From Pollenia angustigena (Eukaryota > Arthropoda > Insecta > Diptera > Polleniidae): 64,000 nucleotides of DNA. Shown piece after piece: positions 46,698 through 58,744 of the stretch. The stretch's first letter is position 1; every line of letters starts with the position of its first letter. The stretch lies in contig OV884056.1 in the NCBI GenBank assembly GCA_930367215.1, positions 230,135,127-230,199,126 on the forward strand, written 5' to 3'. Below the pieces are notes generated by a model. The model was not told the DNA's origin and did no database searches. It worked only from the letters and a program-made list of their open reading frames with translations. A program made the position numbers and the translations under genes.

Positions 46698-48240
46698 TGA
46701 GCCTTAAGCTTCCTTAATGTGTTCAAGGACTTAGTAAATTAAGTTAGTTATTTGTAGGGCCAATGCTTTATCCCTAGTTAGTCAACATGTTTAAACAAAG
46801 AATGATCCTTTTAACTGCTGCTTAACTTAACCTGAGGAAGATTATTTGGCTATTTAAATGTCGAACTTTATCAACAAGAAGTTATTAACTCGAAATTTAA
46901 ATAAAAAAAATTTATTTATGCGCATATGAAAAGGAATTTTAAAATCACCAGTTTCATAACCAAAAAGTAGGTAAAATAGCACGATATATTTTCAGCGGGT
47001 ATATATGAAAAGACCGTTTCGATTTTTTTCCAAAAAGTAAAAAAATAAAAATTTTGAATTAATAACCTCTTATTGATCAAGTGCAAAAAACTAACTTTAA
47101 AATAAACATAAGATTCTAATATCTGTGCAAGACCAAAGGTAACCAGAATAAGGATATTTAATTTTAGACATCAAATACATACTTAGATATACCGTCCGAC
47201 ATTTTTTCAACTAAGATATTTATTCAAGATATTTGTGATAAGTCTTTGGTTTAAAAAATTATAAATTACTTATAGCAATCCTAAGAATCCGCAAATTAAG
47301 TTCCTTTAATTGTACATCGTTGCGTCATCATTCCTTTTGTAAATGTAGTGCTAACGGAATCTCTTTTTATCAAAATGCTCTTCTAACTTCATGCTCTACT
47401 CTACTGCTACAACTATTTCTACTATTTCTAAAATTACGTTTACACTCAAGTAAAAACAAAAAACGCCTGCTAAATAAAACCTAAATCTACTGCTAAAACT
47501 TAAAAAAAGCAAATCCTATAATATAAAATAAATGTTTCATCTTAAAAAATTCATCTATTTGTGCTTGTTTTAATATTTCTTTTATATAACAGTTTAAAAA
47601 ATATTAAAAAATGTGCACGTATCTCGCTTATAAGCACCTTTTTATGTAAATGTTTATATTTAATTTTGATTTTTGTTGTTTTTAAATTAAGTTTAATATT
47701 TAAGTATGTTTTTCATATTATGTTTTTATGTTTTAAGGAAAATTTTTAAGTTTTTCTTTAAAATTACGAAAGAATTTTTTGATATAAGATAAGAACTAAA
47801 CACAGAAATTAAAGCTTGGTTGTGGTGATCATTATCAAGATTATATTTAATTATGCTTAACATATTAGGTTCGTTATTACCTGAATTTGGGCCTTAATAA
47901 AAACTAAATTGAGATATTCAGTAAATCATGAGGATTATTAACGCATTCGGTATCGATCGAAATTTTCATTCGAATTGAACTGTAACTTTGATCGATTGGA
48001 ATGCTATGATTTGCTACCTGATACAACCTTTTAAGCTAACGTGACAAATTTGATGTTACAATGAAACAAACACAGCGACAAAATATTTGTTGGAACAATT
48101 ACTCAACCATTTTTTATTCTCTGTGCATGTTGACAGAAATAAGTTAGACAAAACTCTATTTTGATTAAGTCGCTAATAAAATAAATAAGTTATTGGTGAG
48201 TTTACTCGAAAATTCAATTCTATAATACGCGGATTATGTA

Positions 48241-48870
48241 ATTCTTTCTTTTTAGTGAAAGGTTATAAAATTTCTAAAATAACCATGGACTGCTTGTGAA
48301 GATTGGTCAAGAAATGACAGAGTTACAGGGGACAAAAGTTCAAGCTTCATTGAAAATTTTATGATTTTGTTCAATATTGTTCTTTTCAAGTTATTTTTTT
48401 TAAACCAATGATATAAAAATCCTAATGTTTTATTGCATGCGACATTAGATTATTTTAATATGAACATTTTGAGCCCAACAAGACATAGACTGGTACAAAA
48501 ATGACAATGCTACAGAAGATTTAGTAAATTAACACACATAGAAATTCAATAATTTCAAGCAATTTTTGTTAATAAAAATTTAGCTTTGTATATTTATTTG
48601 TTGTGGGTTAATACAATTAATCTTCTGTAACTTTGCCATTTTTGCACCGATCTGGATCCTATTGGGAACAAAATGTTCGTATTGAAATAGGCTAAAATTT
48701 TATTTTTTGGATATTTGCATTTCAGTCACAGCATCTTTTTTAAAAACACAAATAACGGTTATTTTGGAATATCTCAAAAACTGTTCTACTTTTGACAATG
48801 CTGACTTCATATTCGGATTCAGCGGACAAGTTTACATAAAGATTAGCTGCCAGATACGCAAAGACTAGGT
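48241..48870. repeat. Dispersed repeat, family of 20568-21140
   Basis: It begins ATTCTTTCTTTTTAGTGAAAGGTTATAAAATTT and runs to a block CTGACTTCATATTCGGATTCAGCGGAC. Partial copies are at 50330-50520 and 51770-51910. It is AT-rich and noncoding. Confidence 0.65.
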
Positions 48871-49016
48871 GTCAAATTCATTTGGTCAAAAAATTGTCAC
48901 GTAGTGTTATTAGTTATATCTGTCAAAAACATATTGTTAACTGAAAGTTACTGTTATTGTTAGTTTGTAATGAACTTGGTGAAATTGGCCGTAAGTCGCA
49001 TTTGTTATTAAAAGGT

Positions 49017-49020
<4 letters not shown>

Positions 49021-49050
<30 letters not shown>

Positions 49051-49052
49051 TA
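49021..49052. repeat. (TATG)n microsatellite
   Basis: About eight TATG units. Confidence 0.95.
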
Positions 49053-50061
49053 TGTTTATAAAGAAGCATTTTTCTTTTTTTATCTAAATTTGCGATAAAA
49101 ATCGATTTTGTTACAAATTGTTTAAAAATTGGACACACTTTCTAAAGTTTGTGTTTTAATTATCTCACGTAAATTTAACATGAAACTTTTAATAACATAA
49201 ATTGTTCTATAATGTTAAAACCAACATTTATTATCTTCCTCAAATGTTATACACAAAAATTTATATGCTCTTTTTTTGGCCAACATCAAATAAATATTAA
49301 CACTTAAACTTTAGCCACAAGATTTTATGGTAAATTACATTAATGACTAAAATAACACCTGTTTATGCCTTATTAACGACATTTTTTAAACAAAAATATT
49401 CTTGAAAAAAGCACTTAAATAAAAACAATGTTTTACACTTATTAAAAATCATAAAAAGCAAACGGTTGTTTTAAAAAAATTACATGCTTTTTATGCATAA
49501 AAAAAATTTTACCTAGACAATTTAAAAATTAAATTTAAAGTCCAAAAAAAAAAACAACAACAAAAACTTACTTAAAATGATTGTCTTTTTTCTGAAGTAA
49601 AAAAAAAAAATTAACAAAAAGTATCTTGTTATCTATAAAATAAATAAGAACATAAAAAGTCATATAAATGTTTATTGTCACAGTCAAATTTAACAAATGT
49701 GTGTCTTTATTGTCTTTCTGAGCTGCTGGCTGTAAATAATAAATGAAAGACTTTTTATACATAAACACATATACATATACATTAGGGTGATCTTTATTTT
49801 TTTTGTATTTTCATAAAAGTTTGCTAAAATGCTCTTTTTCTCACTATGGGTCGCTTTAATTGTTGATAACTCCCGTAATATTTATTTTAGAGAAAAATCT
49901 TATTTACAAATATTCTAGGGCTATTTCTTATGAACAATATTGCTCTATATTAGTTTTCTTTAACATGAATATTTTATCCAGAAAAAACCAAATTAAAAAA
50001 TAACACCGATATTTCACATAAATATGTATTTCTTTCTTTTTATTGAGAGGTTATAAAATTT

Positions 50062-50275
50062 ACTAGATGTCCCGTGCAATTATTTCGCTCCGTTAGTTGT
50101 CATTTTTGTAACATAAAATGAAAATAATTAATAGAAATTTATTAATATCAATTAAAATATTAATTTTTCAATTTCTAATTATTTTTCGTCATTAGTGTTA
50201 GAAATAAGCTTTAAAATGAGATATCATTCATTAAATTTGATGCGGTGGTATGGGAGATATTTGCAACCGACAAAA
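50062..50275 (+). repeat. Dispersed repeat, copy 2 (copy 1 at 36613)
   Basis: ACTAGATGTCCCGTGCAATT start, high similarity to 36613-37045, and lacks the extra segment of about 200 bp. Confidence 0.7.
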
Positions 50276-50601
50276 AAAAGTGCTTTAGAAATAATATATA
50301 TGACTAAATAACCATGTGTCGTTTGAAGAGATGAGTCATAAAATGGCAGAGTTATAGTGGACAAAACTTCAAACTTTATTAAATATTTTATGATTTTGTT
50401 CAATTTTGCTCTTTTCAAGTTATTGTTTTTAAACTAATGATTTAAAAATCCTAATGTTTTATTGCATGCGACATTAGATTATTTTAATATGGACAATTTG
50501 CGCCCCATAAGACAAAGATTGGTACAAAAATCAGAAAGCTACATTTACTAAATGTACCCACATAGAATTATATTTTTACTCGAAATTTAGCTTTGTATAT
50601 T

Positions 50602-50713
50602 TGAGGTTATCAGCGCAGAAGTGGTGTAATCCCAGACTACTTATTATGAGATAATGAGGAGTTAACACTACTCTTGCACTATAGTACTTGGTTGTACCGG
50701 CTGATAGCCTCAT
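50602..50713. repeat. Small inverted-repeat insertion, about 112 bp
   Basis: TGAGGTTATCAGC near 50602 and TGAGGCTATCAGC (reversed) near 50713. The interior includes AGTGGTGTAATCCCAGACTA. It interrupts a repeat that is otherwise continuous in related copies. Class unknown. Confidence 0.5.
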
Positions 50714-50924
50714 TTATTTGTTGTGCTTTGATACAAATTGAAAGGTGGCTTAATTCAATTAATCTTCTGTAACCACCGATCTGGATCCTTTTGGGCACAA
50801 AATGTTCGTATTGAAATAGGCTAATGTCGTAAGTTATAAAACTTAAAAAAGTTTTATTTTTTGGTTTAAAAAACAAGTTGAAAAAACCAAATTGAACAAA
50901 ATCATAAAATTTATAACACTGGCT

Positions 50925-51600
50925 TACATAAGTTAATCCTGAACACGAAAAACGCTGTAATTTTGTGTTTTTCGGTATATGGTCCCACTCAAACCCTTGT
51001 CGAGCCCAACCAAAAAGTCCGATCGAAATAAATGGCATATCGTTGGAAAGGTAATTGAATGTCTTTTCCGTCGATATACTGAAAGTTTCTATCTCATAAG
51101 AAATGGCTGCGTAATGGCACCTCAAAATATTTTTATCTTCATTGCTCACACACTATATTCGGCGCCCATCAGTTATAACGTATTTAAAAAAAAAGGAATT
51201 TGTATGAGATGAAAATATTGTCGTTTCACAAAATCCTTAATAAAAACTTTATTTTTCATCCGATTTTTTTCAAATTACGCTTCAAATGTTGGTTATTAAA
51301 TAAACTATTTGGTTCAAGAATAAAATATCCCAGATCTTCACTATAACGTAGAAAAAATAATAATGAAAAATGTTTAAAAAAAATGTAAAAAATAGACAAA
51401 TTTGAATTTTGAGGTGCCATTACGCAGCGATATGCGATATATTTCGGTCGGAGTTTTTGGTTGGGCTCCACAAGGGTTTGAGTAGGACCATACACCGAAA
51501 AACACAAAAGTACCGTTATCTAAAAAAAGGTACCTAGATAAAAAAATATACAGAGTTTTTTTGTGTTCAGGAGGTCCCAATTAACTTATCTAGGCATGTG
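50925..51600. mobile_element. Inner foldback with arms of about 200 bp
   Basis: GTGTTTTTCGGTATATGGTC ... CAAACCCTTGTCGAGCCCAACC on the left and the same (reversed) around 51440-51510. The arms continue to ATTTTGAGGTGCCATTACGC near the centre. Open frames on both strands here are by-products of the symmetry. Confidence 0.75.
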
Positions 51601-52791
51601 GGTTCTTGGTATTTTTCCAAATTAAAAATTTGTAAAGTAGTGTAATGAAGTTTGAAGTTTTTTCCACTATAACTCTGCCATTTAATGACTCATCTCTTCA
51701 AACGACCCATGGTTATTTAATAAATTTTATAACCTCTCAATAAAAAGAAAGAAATACATAGTCCGCTCAAAATTGTTGAAGATATTTGCATTTCAGTCAC
51801 ATCATCTTTTTTAAAAACACAAATAACGGTTATTTGGAATATCTCAAAAACTGTTATATTTTTGACAATTCTGACTTCATATTCGGATTCAGAGGAAAGT
51901 TTAACATAAAGATTAGAATCAGTTGGTCACGACTTTATTGAAAATTAGTCACGTAGTGTAATCACCAGGCAAAGAATGCGAAGATGTGTGAAAATTTCGG
52001 TGTTCTTATTTAATTTGGTTTTTTCTGGATTAAATATTCATGTTAAAGAAAACTAACACAGAGAAGCATTGTTCATAGGATATAGCCCTAGAATATTTGT
52101 AAATAATGTTTTTCTCTAAAATAAATATTACGGAAGTTATCAACAATTTAATCGACCCATAGTGAGAAAAATAGCATTTTAGAAAACTTTGTGGGCTCAA
52201 GGCACGGCTAATAACTATGCAAACGATCTTAAATTTTATATACATATTTTTTCTCTAATTTGGAATCATTCTAAGGGGTTAGCCAAGTGAAAAAAAAAAA
52301 TAACGGTCACCCTAATATACATACATTCATATTTATCAGCATATACTCGTAGAACTTTTACGTAACTTCTCTTAAAATGTTGCACTCTTTTACTCATACA
52401 TTCATATCAAATAAATGAAATTATACAGACTTTTAGTCTGTTGCAAGATAAATTCTTTATTGTCTGTATGTAAATAGTTAGTTACTAATATATGCCAAGT
52501 TTTTTGTGAGTTTTTTTTTTTTTTTGGTTGTTGCCAAAAAATACTGCCAGATAACACAGAAATATATTCTGTGTCATAATAGTTTTGAACAATTTATTTT
52601 ATTTGCAAACAAAACTGTAACACAATTTTAAAGTGGTTCAAATTGCATGCAAATATTAAATACAGAGACGTTGTAAAACTTTATGTTGAAGGATTTAAAA
52701 AAATAATAACTCGGCATAGTTCCATATCTTTAAACTCCTTAAAGGGATTTCTAATAAAAATCGTGCCGTATTCGGGAGCATATTTAACTAA

Positions 52792-52880
52792 CACAGAAAA
52801 AAATTTTGCACCAGTAAATGCATTAATCAAAAATAAAATCAGTTTTAATTAAAAATTTAATCAAGTGAATTAAAGGTTTA
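52792..52880 (+). repeat. CACAGAAAAAA-ended repeat fragment related to the 16.2 kb intronic repeat
   Basis: ACACAGAAAAAAATTTTGCACCAGTAAATGCATTAATC followed by two TTTAATCAAGTG/TTTAATCC units, as at 16225-16400. Confidence 0.55.
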
Positions 52881-52885
52881 ATCCA

Positions 52886-53900
52886 TACCTAGCCCTTGTT
52901 TACGGGCTAGGGCTATCTAACCTGGGATGCATTAGAATATTTGCCAGCAGCCAGAGATGAGCTGTCTTCACAATTTGAAAGGAAATTAACACTCTCTCTT
53001 CGATTAAGGGTCCAACCACAATAACCAGATGATCCTAAAAAACTAATTCCCTTGTGAGAAAAAGGTTCTATGTGAATAGTCTTCTTCTTCTTCCCCCAGG
53101 CTCTTGACTCTTCATTCACTCCAAATCCAATTCTCACCCAACATCCAACCCAGCTCACTCCATCAACGCAATTTAACACCCAGCTCACTGGTCTCTCAAC
53201 TTTCTGCAACTTCACAAAATCTATAACCATACCGGTACCTTAGTTACATCCGTGCATGGACAATTACTGCATTGTATCAACATCTGCTACGTCTTATCCA
53301 CCATTTACCAACGCTTCTTCCAGTTTTCACTGTCTATTTCAGCAGTCAATCGACCACAACTAACCTCACCAACCAAAGCTCTTGCCTCTTCGTCCTAACC
53401 GTTTCCAAGTCGCACTCCTCTTTTCTGTCCTTTTTAACAGTGCATCGTCACAACTAACATACCACTCCACTTCAATCTCTCTTGATCTTCTCCGGTACCT
53501 CCACCCTTTGCACGTTTTTGATATCCAGGCAATTTACTAAACAACTAAGAACTTCATCGCTTATCATCACCCTTTTCACTACCACACAGAATTTATCTCA
53601 AAGCCAAATACACCTTCCCCCCGTAAAAGCATATTTTTATGGCGAAAAGCATTGCTAAACAAAGAGAGTATGCCCTTGGAGTCCTCAACCAATAGTTGCT
53701 TTGGTGCCGAAGCACCAGGGGCTACTGACTCTCGTGGTACGAGATAGAATCTCCGGTCAGCCACGGAATGGCATGATCTCAAGACGTCTTTCAATTTTAA
53801 ACTACTGGCGAGTCCCAGTCATTGAATGCGCCTGTTTTCCCGAGAAGATTTAACATCAAGAAGTGAGAATCCTCTTTATGATTCACTACATCCATCGGGT
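52886..53900. other. GC-richer island of unknown origin
   Basis: It opens with a perfect hairpin (CCTAGCCC at 52888-52895 and GGGCTAGG at 52904-52911). Base composition and codon-like texture differ sharply from the flanking AT-rich DNA. The - strand has open frames of 105 and 71 codons (53230-52913 and 53794-53579) and the + strand one of 61, none with a domain I recognise. CCCAGCTCACT is repeated at about 53150 and 53180. It may be part of a retrotransposon, a processed sequence or an untranslated region. It cannot be assigned. Confidence 0.4.
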
Positions 53901-55670
53901 GGTCAAAAACAAGAGACATTTAGTCTAAATACCAAGTAATTTTATGTTGGACACCATCACTCAGGTGGCAATTGAACAACATTAAAGCCTTACCAACCGT
54001 CTTTATGAATTTTAAGCTTCAAGCATTACTTGCACTGATTTCTCCCAAGAGTGTGACGCTTAACGATATATGCTTTTTAAGATATTTATGTAAAATGTCC
54101 AGGAGGAAATAAAATGGTGATCAGCTTTGTCTATTAAAATAAAAAAACTACGTCGCTGGTTTCGTATACACTAAATAATAAATTATCACTATGACTGCAA
54201 TCTTTCCAACTTGAGATTTCTCATGACAAAAGAGAGACTACACAAAAAAATAAATTAAAATCTGCTTCAGGTAAAATGTTAATTTAATGAGTTTCAAGAG
54301 ACTTAAAATGTTGCATATCTTATTTTATTAATAGTGGCTGTACGAAAATTTTTCAACTACAGCGATTTTTCATAATAAAGAACCAAGTCAGAAAGTAAGA
54401 CAATACCCAACAGCACATGTAAAAGTGTTTACTTGCATAAAACGATTTGTGCCAAATTTTATCCCTGCATTTTTAAAAGAAAGGAGTGGATCTGAAATAA
54501 GAGCCATAAGAAAAGACTGCTCGATCTTAACAAAATTTGGAAATATGTTAGTCATACACTTGGATAATTTTATTGGAACAATAGTATGGGGGCTCGGAAA
54601 AATTATATAAATAGGCCAAGTCATTATTTCAGCGTTTTATTTTAAAAGTTTCAGTCACGAATAGACAACCAGTCTAACAGCCGGGACAAAAATCAGCACA
54701 AACTCACATCCTTTCCGCCATCATTGTACGGTTGGAAATAATTGAAGTTTTTGAGGTAACGACATATGCTGGATGCTCTATGCTGAGAGAAATTTCAGCG
54801 AAGCGGTTGCTTCAGTACTCTAAAAATAAAAAAAACCTAATACCTGATCTGAAAGGTAAATAAACAGTAAAAACATTTTTACTTGGATGTTGTTTCATAA
54901 CACTTAAAACGAATTTCCACTATTCTTAAAGCTCTTTCATAATATATTCACTGGGTTACTTAAATAAATGTTTCTTGTGAAAATACACAATGAGAATCCG
55001 GAAAATCTCAATTAAAAGTAAAGTAAATATGCACACAAACGTCAGGAAGCAAAAACAAAAAGAAACCCCGTTTTTTTAATTACAACGAGAGTCCTTAATG
55101 CAAATTCGGAGCATGTTGAAAAAAATACCAAAGATGACCCATACAGTTTTCAAAAAGTGGGATGGCAAGTTTAGCTCAAAGTTAAGGCTATAAAAAAATA
55201 ATTTATGCCCAAAAAAAACTTTACCGGTTTCGTTTCTCATTGAATATTTTATGCTACAAATTAATTTTGAAGAGATATTCAGTTGTATTTATTTAAAATA
55301 CGTTTTTCTACCTTTTTCACTTTTGATGTATTAAGAAGCTTGAGAATAAATGAAATCTCTTCACCAGCCATTAACATTCAATTAAATGTTCCTGATAAAT
55401 TCCTTGTGAGTATTTTTGTCGAAAGGCAAATATTGCTCCCTTAAGCAAAATAGTTTACATTTAATTATTCCTATCCAAAGCAGGGAAAAATGAAAAAAAA
55501 AAAAATGATTTCAATTAAAACTGATTTGATTGATTGAATGGTTGCAAAGATTTTCGTATAAACAAATAAATAATGGTTAAATTGCATTCAAAAAAGATAT
55601 TGAAAAGGAATTTCCAAATATAAAGGAAATTAAATAACTGGAACGAAAAAGAAAATATGTTAATTGTGGT
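53901..55670. other. Noncoding DNA, nothing recognised
   Basis: Open frames on both strands at 54388-54624 overlap each other and show no domain. No RNA gene or element terminus seen. Confidence 0.5.
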
Positions 55671-56445
55671 AAAATTTTAAGAGCCAATGTTGATTTTGAA
55701 TTGAACACAAATTATTTAGGAAATTAATGTCATTTCTTTTTGTTATGATAATATTGGTATGGTTCAATTATGAATGGTAAAAAAATGGCCGCCCCGAACT
55801 CGGCGGGGGTGTGCACCTCCGTCTTATGGTCCAAAGTTTCGATAACGCTGAGGCATAATTGAGGTCCTATGCCCTGAATGCGCCGAATTATCTCATCCTA
55901 TAGTTCTTGAATTGTTGCTGGCTATCGACATACACCTTTTCTTTCAAAGAACCCCAAAGAAAGAAGTCCAACGGTGTCAAATCACATGATCTTGGCGGCC
56001 AATTGACATCGCCACCACGTCAGATAACACGGCCATTGAATTTGTCGCGCAAAAGAGGCATTGTTTCGTCAGCTGTCTGGCAAGTGGCACCGTCCTGTTG
56101 AAACTACATATCGTCCATATCCATATCTTCCAATTCGGGCCATAAAAAGTTCGTTATCATCTCACGATAGCGAGCACCATTCACAGTAACTGCCTGACCA
56201 GCCTCATTTTGGAAAAATGATAATGCCTCCAGCCCATAAACCGCACAAAGGGACTCTTTGTGGGTGCATTGGTATTTAGACAATCACTCTTGGATTATCA
56301 TTCGCCCAAATGCGGCAATTCTGCTTATTGACGAATCCACTGAGGTGAAAATGTGCCTCATCACTATGGTGGGAATAATTTTATTTTGTCGGCAAGCACG
56401 CTTCGGAAATTATTCAGCTTGTTGCATTTCGATATACCTACACTG
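55671..56445 (-). mobile_element. Mariner-type transposon fragment (copy B), C-terminal half
   Basis: Homologous to the copy at 58745-59815: both begin near GAGCCAATGTTGATTTTGAAT / GGGCCGATGTTGATTTTGAAT. On the - strand it keeps the third catalytic region (56000-55930, DLTPLDFF...L-type, near TTGGACTTCTTTCTTTGGGG on +). It also keeps the second Asp region (56105-56085) and the block VNKQNCRIW near 56320-56335. Several frameshifts are present, and the N-terminal half is lost beyond about 56370. Confidence 0.75.
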
Positions 56446-56639
56446 AAAATATTTTATTCCACTCTACCTATTGTTTGCTCATATTAAAAAAAAACTTCAA
56501 AATGATTTTGATACAAACGCAAACATGGTGGTCGATTAAGCGAACAATAATCAATTAAAAACACGTCTTCTAGTTTTGTGTGGTTAAGAATATAACGCAT
56601 TGCAGGTCACGGGGCCAAGATGAACACTGTCACTGGTGC

Positions 56640-57425
56640 CGGTGTTTATATTGCTGATACTGACGTGTAAAGGTCACGCAGACTCCTGAAAGAACGCATG
56701 TCTCCAGGCTGAGATTCTTGCGATATGGTTGGCGACGGAGGTAAAACTGGGCCAAATCGTCGGAGGTCTATAGTCAGGCTGCGCCCAGAGCATAAACATG
56801 TTATACGGTGCAAACTTGCTGTTCGCACGATTTAGAATTGCTCTCAAGGAGCTCATGGGGCTATCCACAGTAAGGCTGTGTTGTGTTCCCGGACACTGTA
56901 CATGGTTTGAACCTAGACTTAGTGGTAAGGGACGAGGGTGTAAGCCCCCCTTATGTCTGCGCTATAAGGTGATCCGGGATAGTTGCCGAAATGCCGTTAA
57001 CCGGTCCTGGATGGATAAAACGTATTGCTGGTGTCTAGGGCTTTATGTCCCGAATTGGATGCAAGGGCAACCAAGGTTCTTTTAGGCTATGGAAGAAGTG
57101 GGCTGAAGACCCTTATAGGGTTTTTGACGGGTGCTACTGTTCTAGGACACAGTGTCTCAAGCAGAAATGGCTAGGATAGAGATTTCACGACGAACTGAGG
57201 CGTATCGCTGGATGTAAACCAGTCGATCTACTAGGGTTTCCCAGTGAAATGGAAATGTAGGAAGGATATTGTTCTATCTACTATCTATCTTACCTCTACC
57301 TATCGATTCCTTTTCTTTTCTCTTTCTTCTTCCTCTATATTTAAAGGATTGTGTAAGGGATGTACCGCTTTGGTCGCCAAGTGGTGGTGTTGGTCGCATA
57401 GCTCCCCTTACCCTAACCTAACCTA
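56640..57425 (+). pseudogene. Non-LTR retrotransposon 3' end: decayed RNase H and tail
   Basis: Frames on + read AEILAIWLATEV, LSTVRLCCVPGHC and KVIRDSCRNAV. These correspond to the RNase H domain of R1/Jockey-group elements (normally V.L.WVPGH.GI.GNE.AD). They are followed by LIGFLTGATVLGHSV, matching the conserved LxGLLTGHxxIGxH segment after RNase H. Stops and shifts interrupt throughout, and catalytic residues beyond GH are lost. The element ends near 57425 in CCCTAACCTAACCTAGC, a short repeat tail as seen in some fly non-LTR elements. The reverse transcriptase and earlier parts are absent, as expected from 5' truncation. Confidence 0.7.
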
Positions 57426-58744
57426 GCTTTGTGTTCTCATTTATAACGTGTGAAACATTTGAGTTCTTTAACAAACTAAAAGTGTTTGTAAGAAATCATT
57501 TGCACATTTAAATTTATTTTTAGTACTGGCCGTCGTGGCTAAGAACTTTATTTCTTCAATCTGACAACATTTGATTTTGCTAGAATTTTGAGGTCAAGAA
57601 CGAATCAATATAATTTGGACACCCTGTTCTGAAGTAAGCTCATTTCAGTAATGGTATTCTGCATCGATTGAAACAAGTAATAGTCGAAGCTGTCTAGACT
57701 TACAGGCGAGTGTGGCCAAACTTTATATCCATTATTTTCTTAATAGCTTTTGCTCTTCTTGCAATTTATGCCCGAGCATTATCATTACGGAATATTGCGG
57801 TGTTGTGGTTGGACGCATACTGCCGATGTGTTTATGCTAATGCTCGGTTTAAACAAATTAATTTACAAAGAAACAAAAACTAACATATAATCTTGTAACA
57901 GCAAACTTTTTACACAAGAAACTTAAAAACTTTTCTTTAAACTTTCTACAATTTTAAATAAAAATTTTTTATCTAAGCTTAAAATATTTAGTTTTCTTCA
58001 ATTTGGCTATTTATTTAATTAAATTTTTTTTTAAATATTTTGCACAAAAAATCCAATAAAACTGCACAATAAATCAAAATACTGGCGTAGTAAAAATAAA
58101 AACAAATCAAGCACATTTTTTCATTTGCAATTTTTTTATTTTATTGCTTAAAATATTTTTCCAACATTAAAAAAAGTAAATCATGTAAAAAAATAAACTT
58201 TTTTATAACTTGCTAATAAAACTAAAATAAAAAAAAAAACACTAAAACGTCAACAAACTACAACTAAAAAACTAACCAGAAAAATCTATCTCTTTAATAC
58301 ACAGACAAGCTTTTTCCCTCTTTCTCTTCACTATTGGTATCCATTTGTTTTATTTAAGTATTTTGCTAAACAAAAATTAAGCAAACATTTACAACAATTT
58401 TTTAAGGCTATAAAATCATTCCTCTTTTTTTTATCCATACTCTGTAACACAATCTTTTTTTTTATTTTTGGATTTAATTCATAGTATATCAAATTATTTA
58501 GAAAGTTTTAGTTTTTTTTACTAAAATATTTAAAAGTTTAATAAATTATTTACAAAATTTGTTTACAAAAATTTAATACACAATTTGATGTATATAGAAA
58601 AAACTAAATTTTATCACTTGAATAAGTCTGTAAATATCATTTTATTTTTAAACATTTAATATTTCATATTCAACTTTTTTCATTTTTCGAATTTATTCGA
58701 ATATGTTTGTATGCTTAAATCCATTTGTGAAATATAAATTAAAT
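57426..58744. other. AT-rich noncoding DNA
   Basis: No gene or element recognised. Confidence 0.5.

Larger units (their letters stand above)
49785..52312. mobile_element. 2.5-kb nested foldback complex with TA-flanked GGGTGA ends
   Basis: GGGTGATCTTTATTTTTTTT at 49785 and GGGTGACCGTTATTTTTTTT (reversed, ending 52312) are both flanked by TA. Outer arms of roughly 220-280 bp pair, with several indels. Inside them a second inverted pair (about 50026-50060 and 51720-51755, TTTCTTTCTTTTTATTGAGA) encloses further repeats and another foldback at 50925-51600. No transposase was recognised. It looks like elements inserted within elements. Confidence 0.7.

Noticed and set aside
50679..51149. 156-codon - strand open frame
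   Set aside because: It lies inside the arms of a foldback, with a mirror frame on the other strand, and shows no domain. It is a by-product of inverted-repeat sequence.
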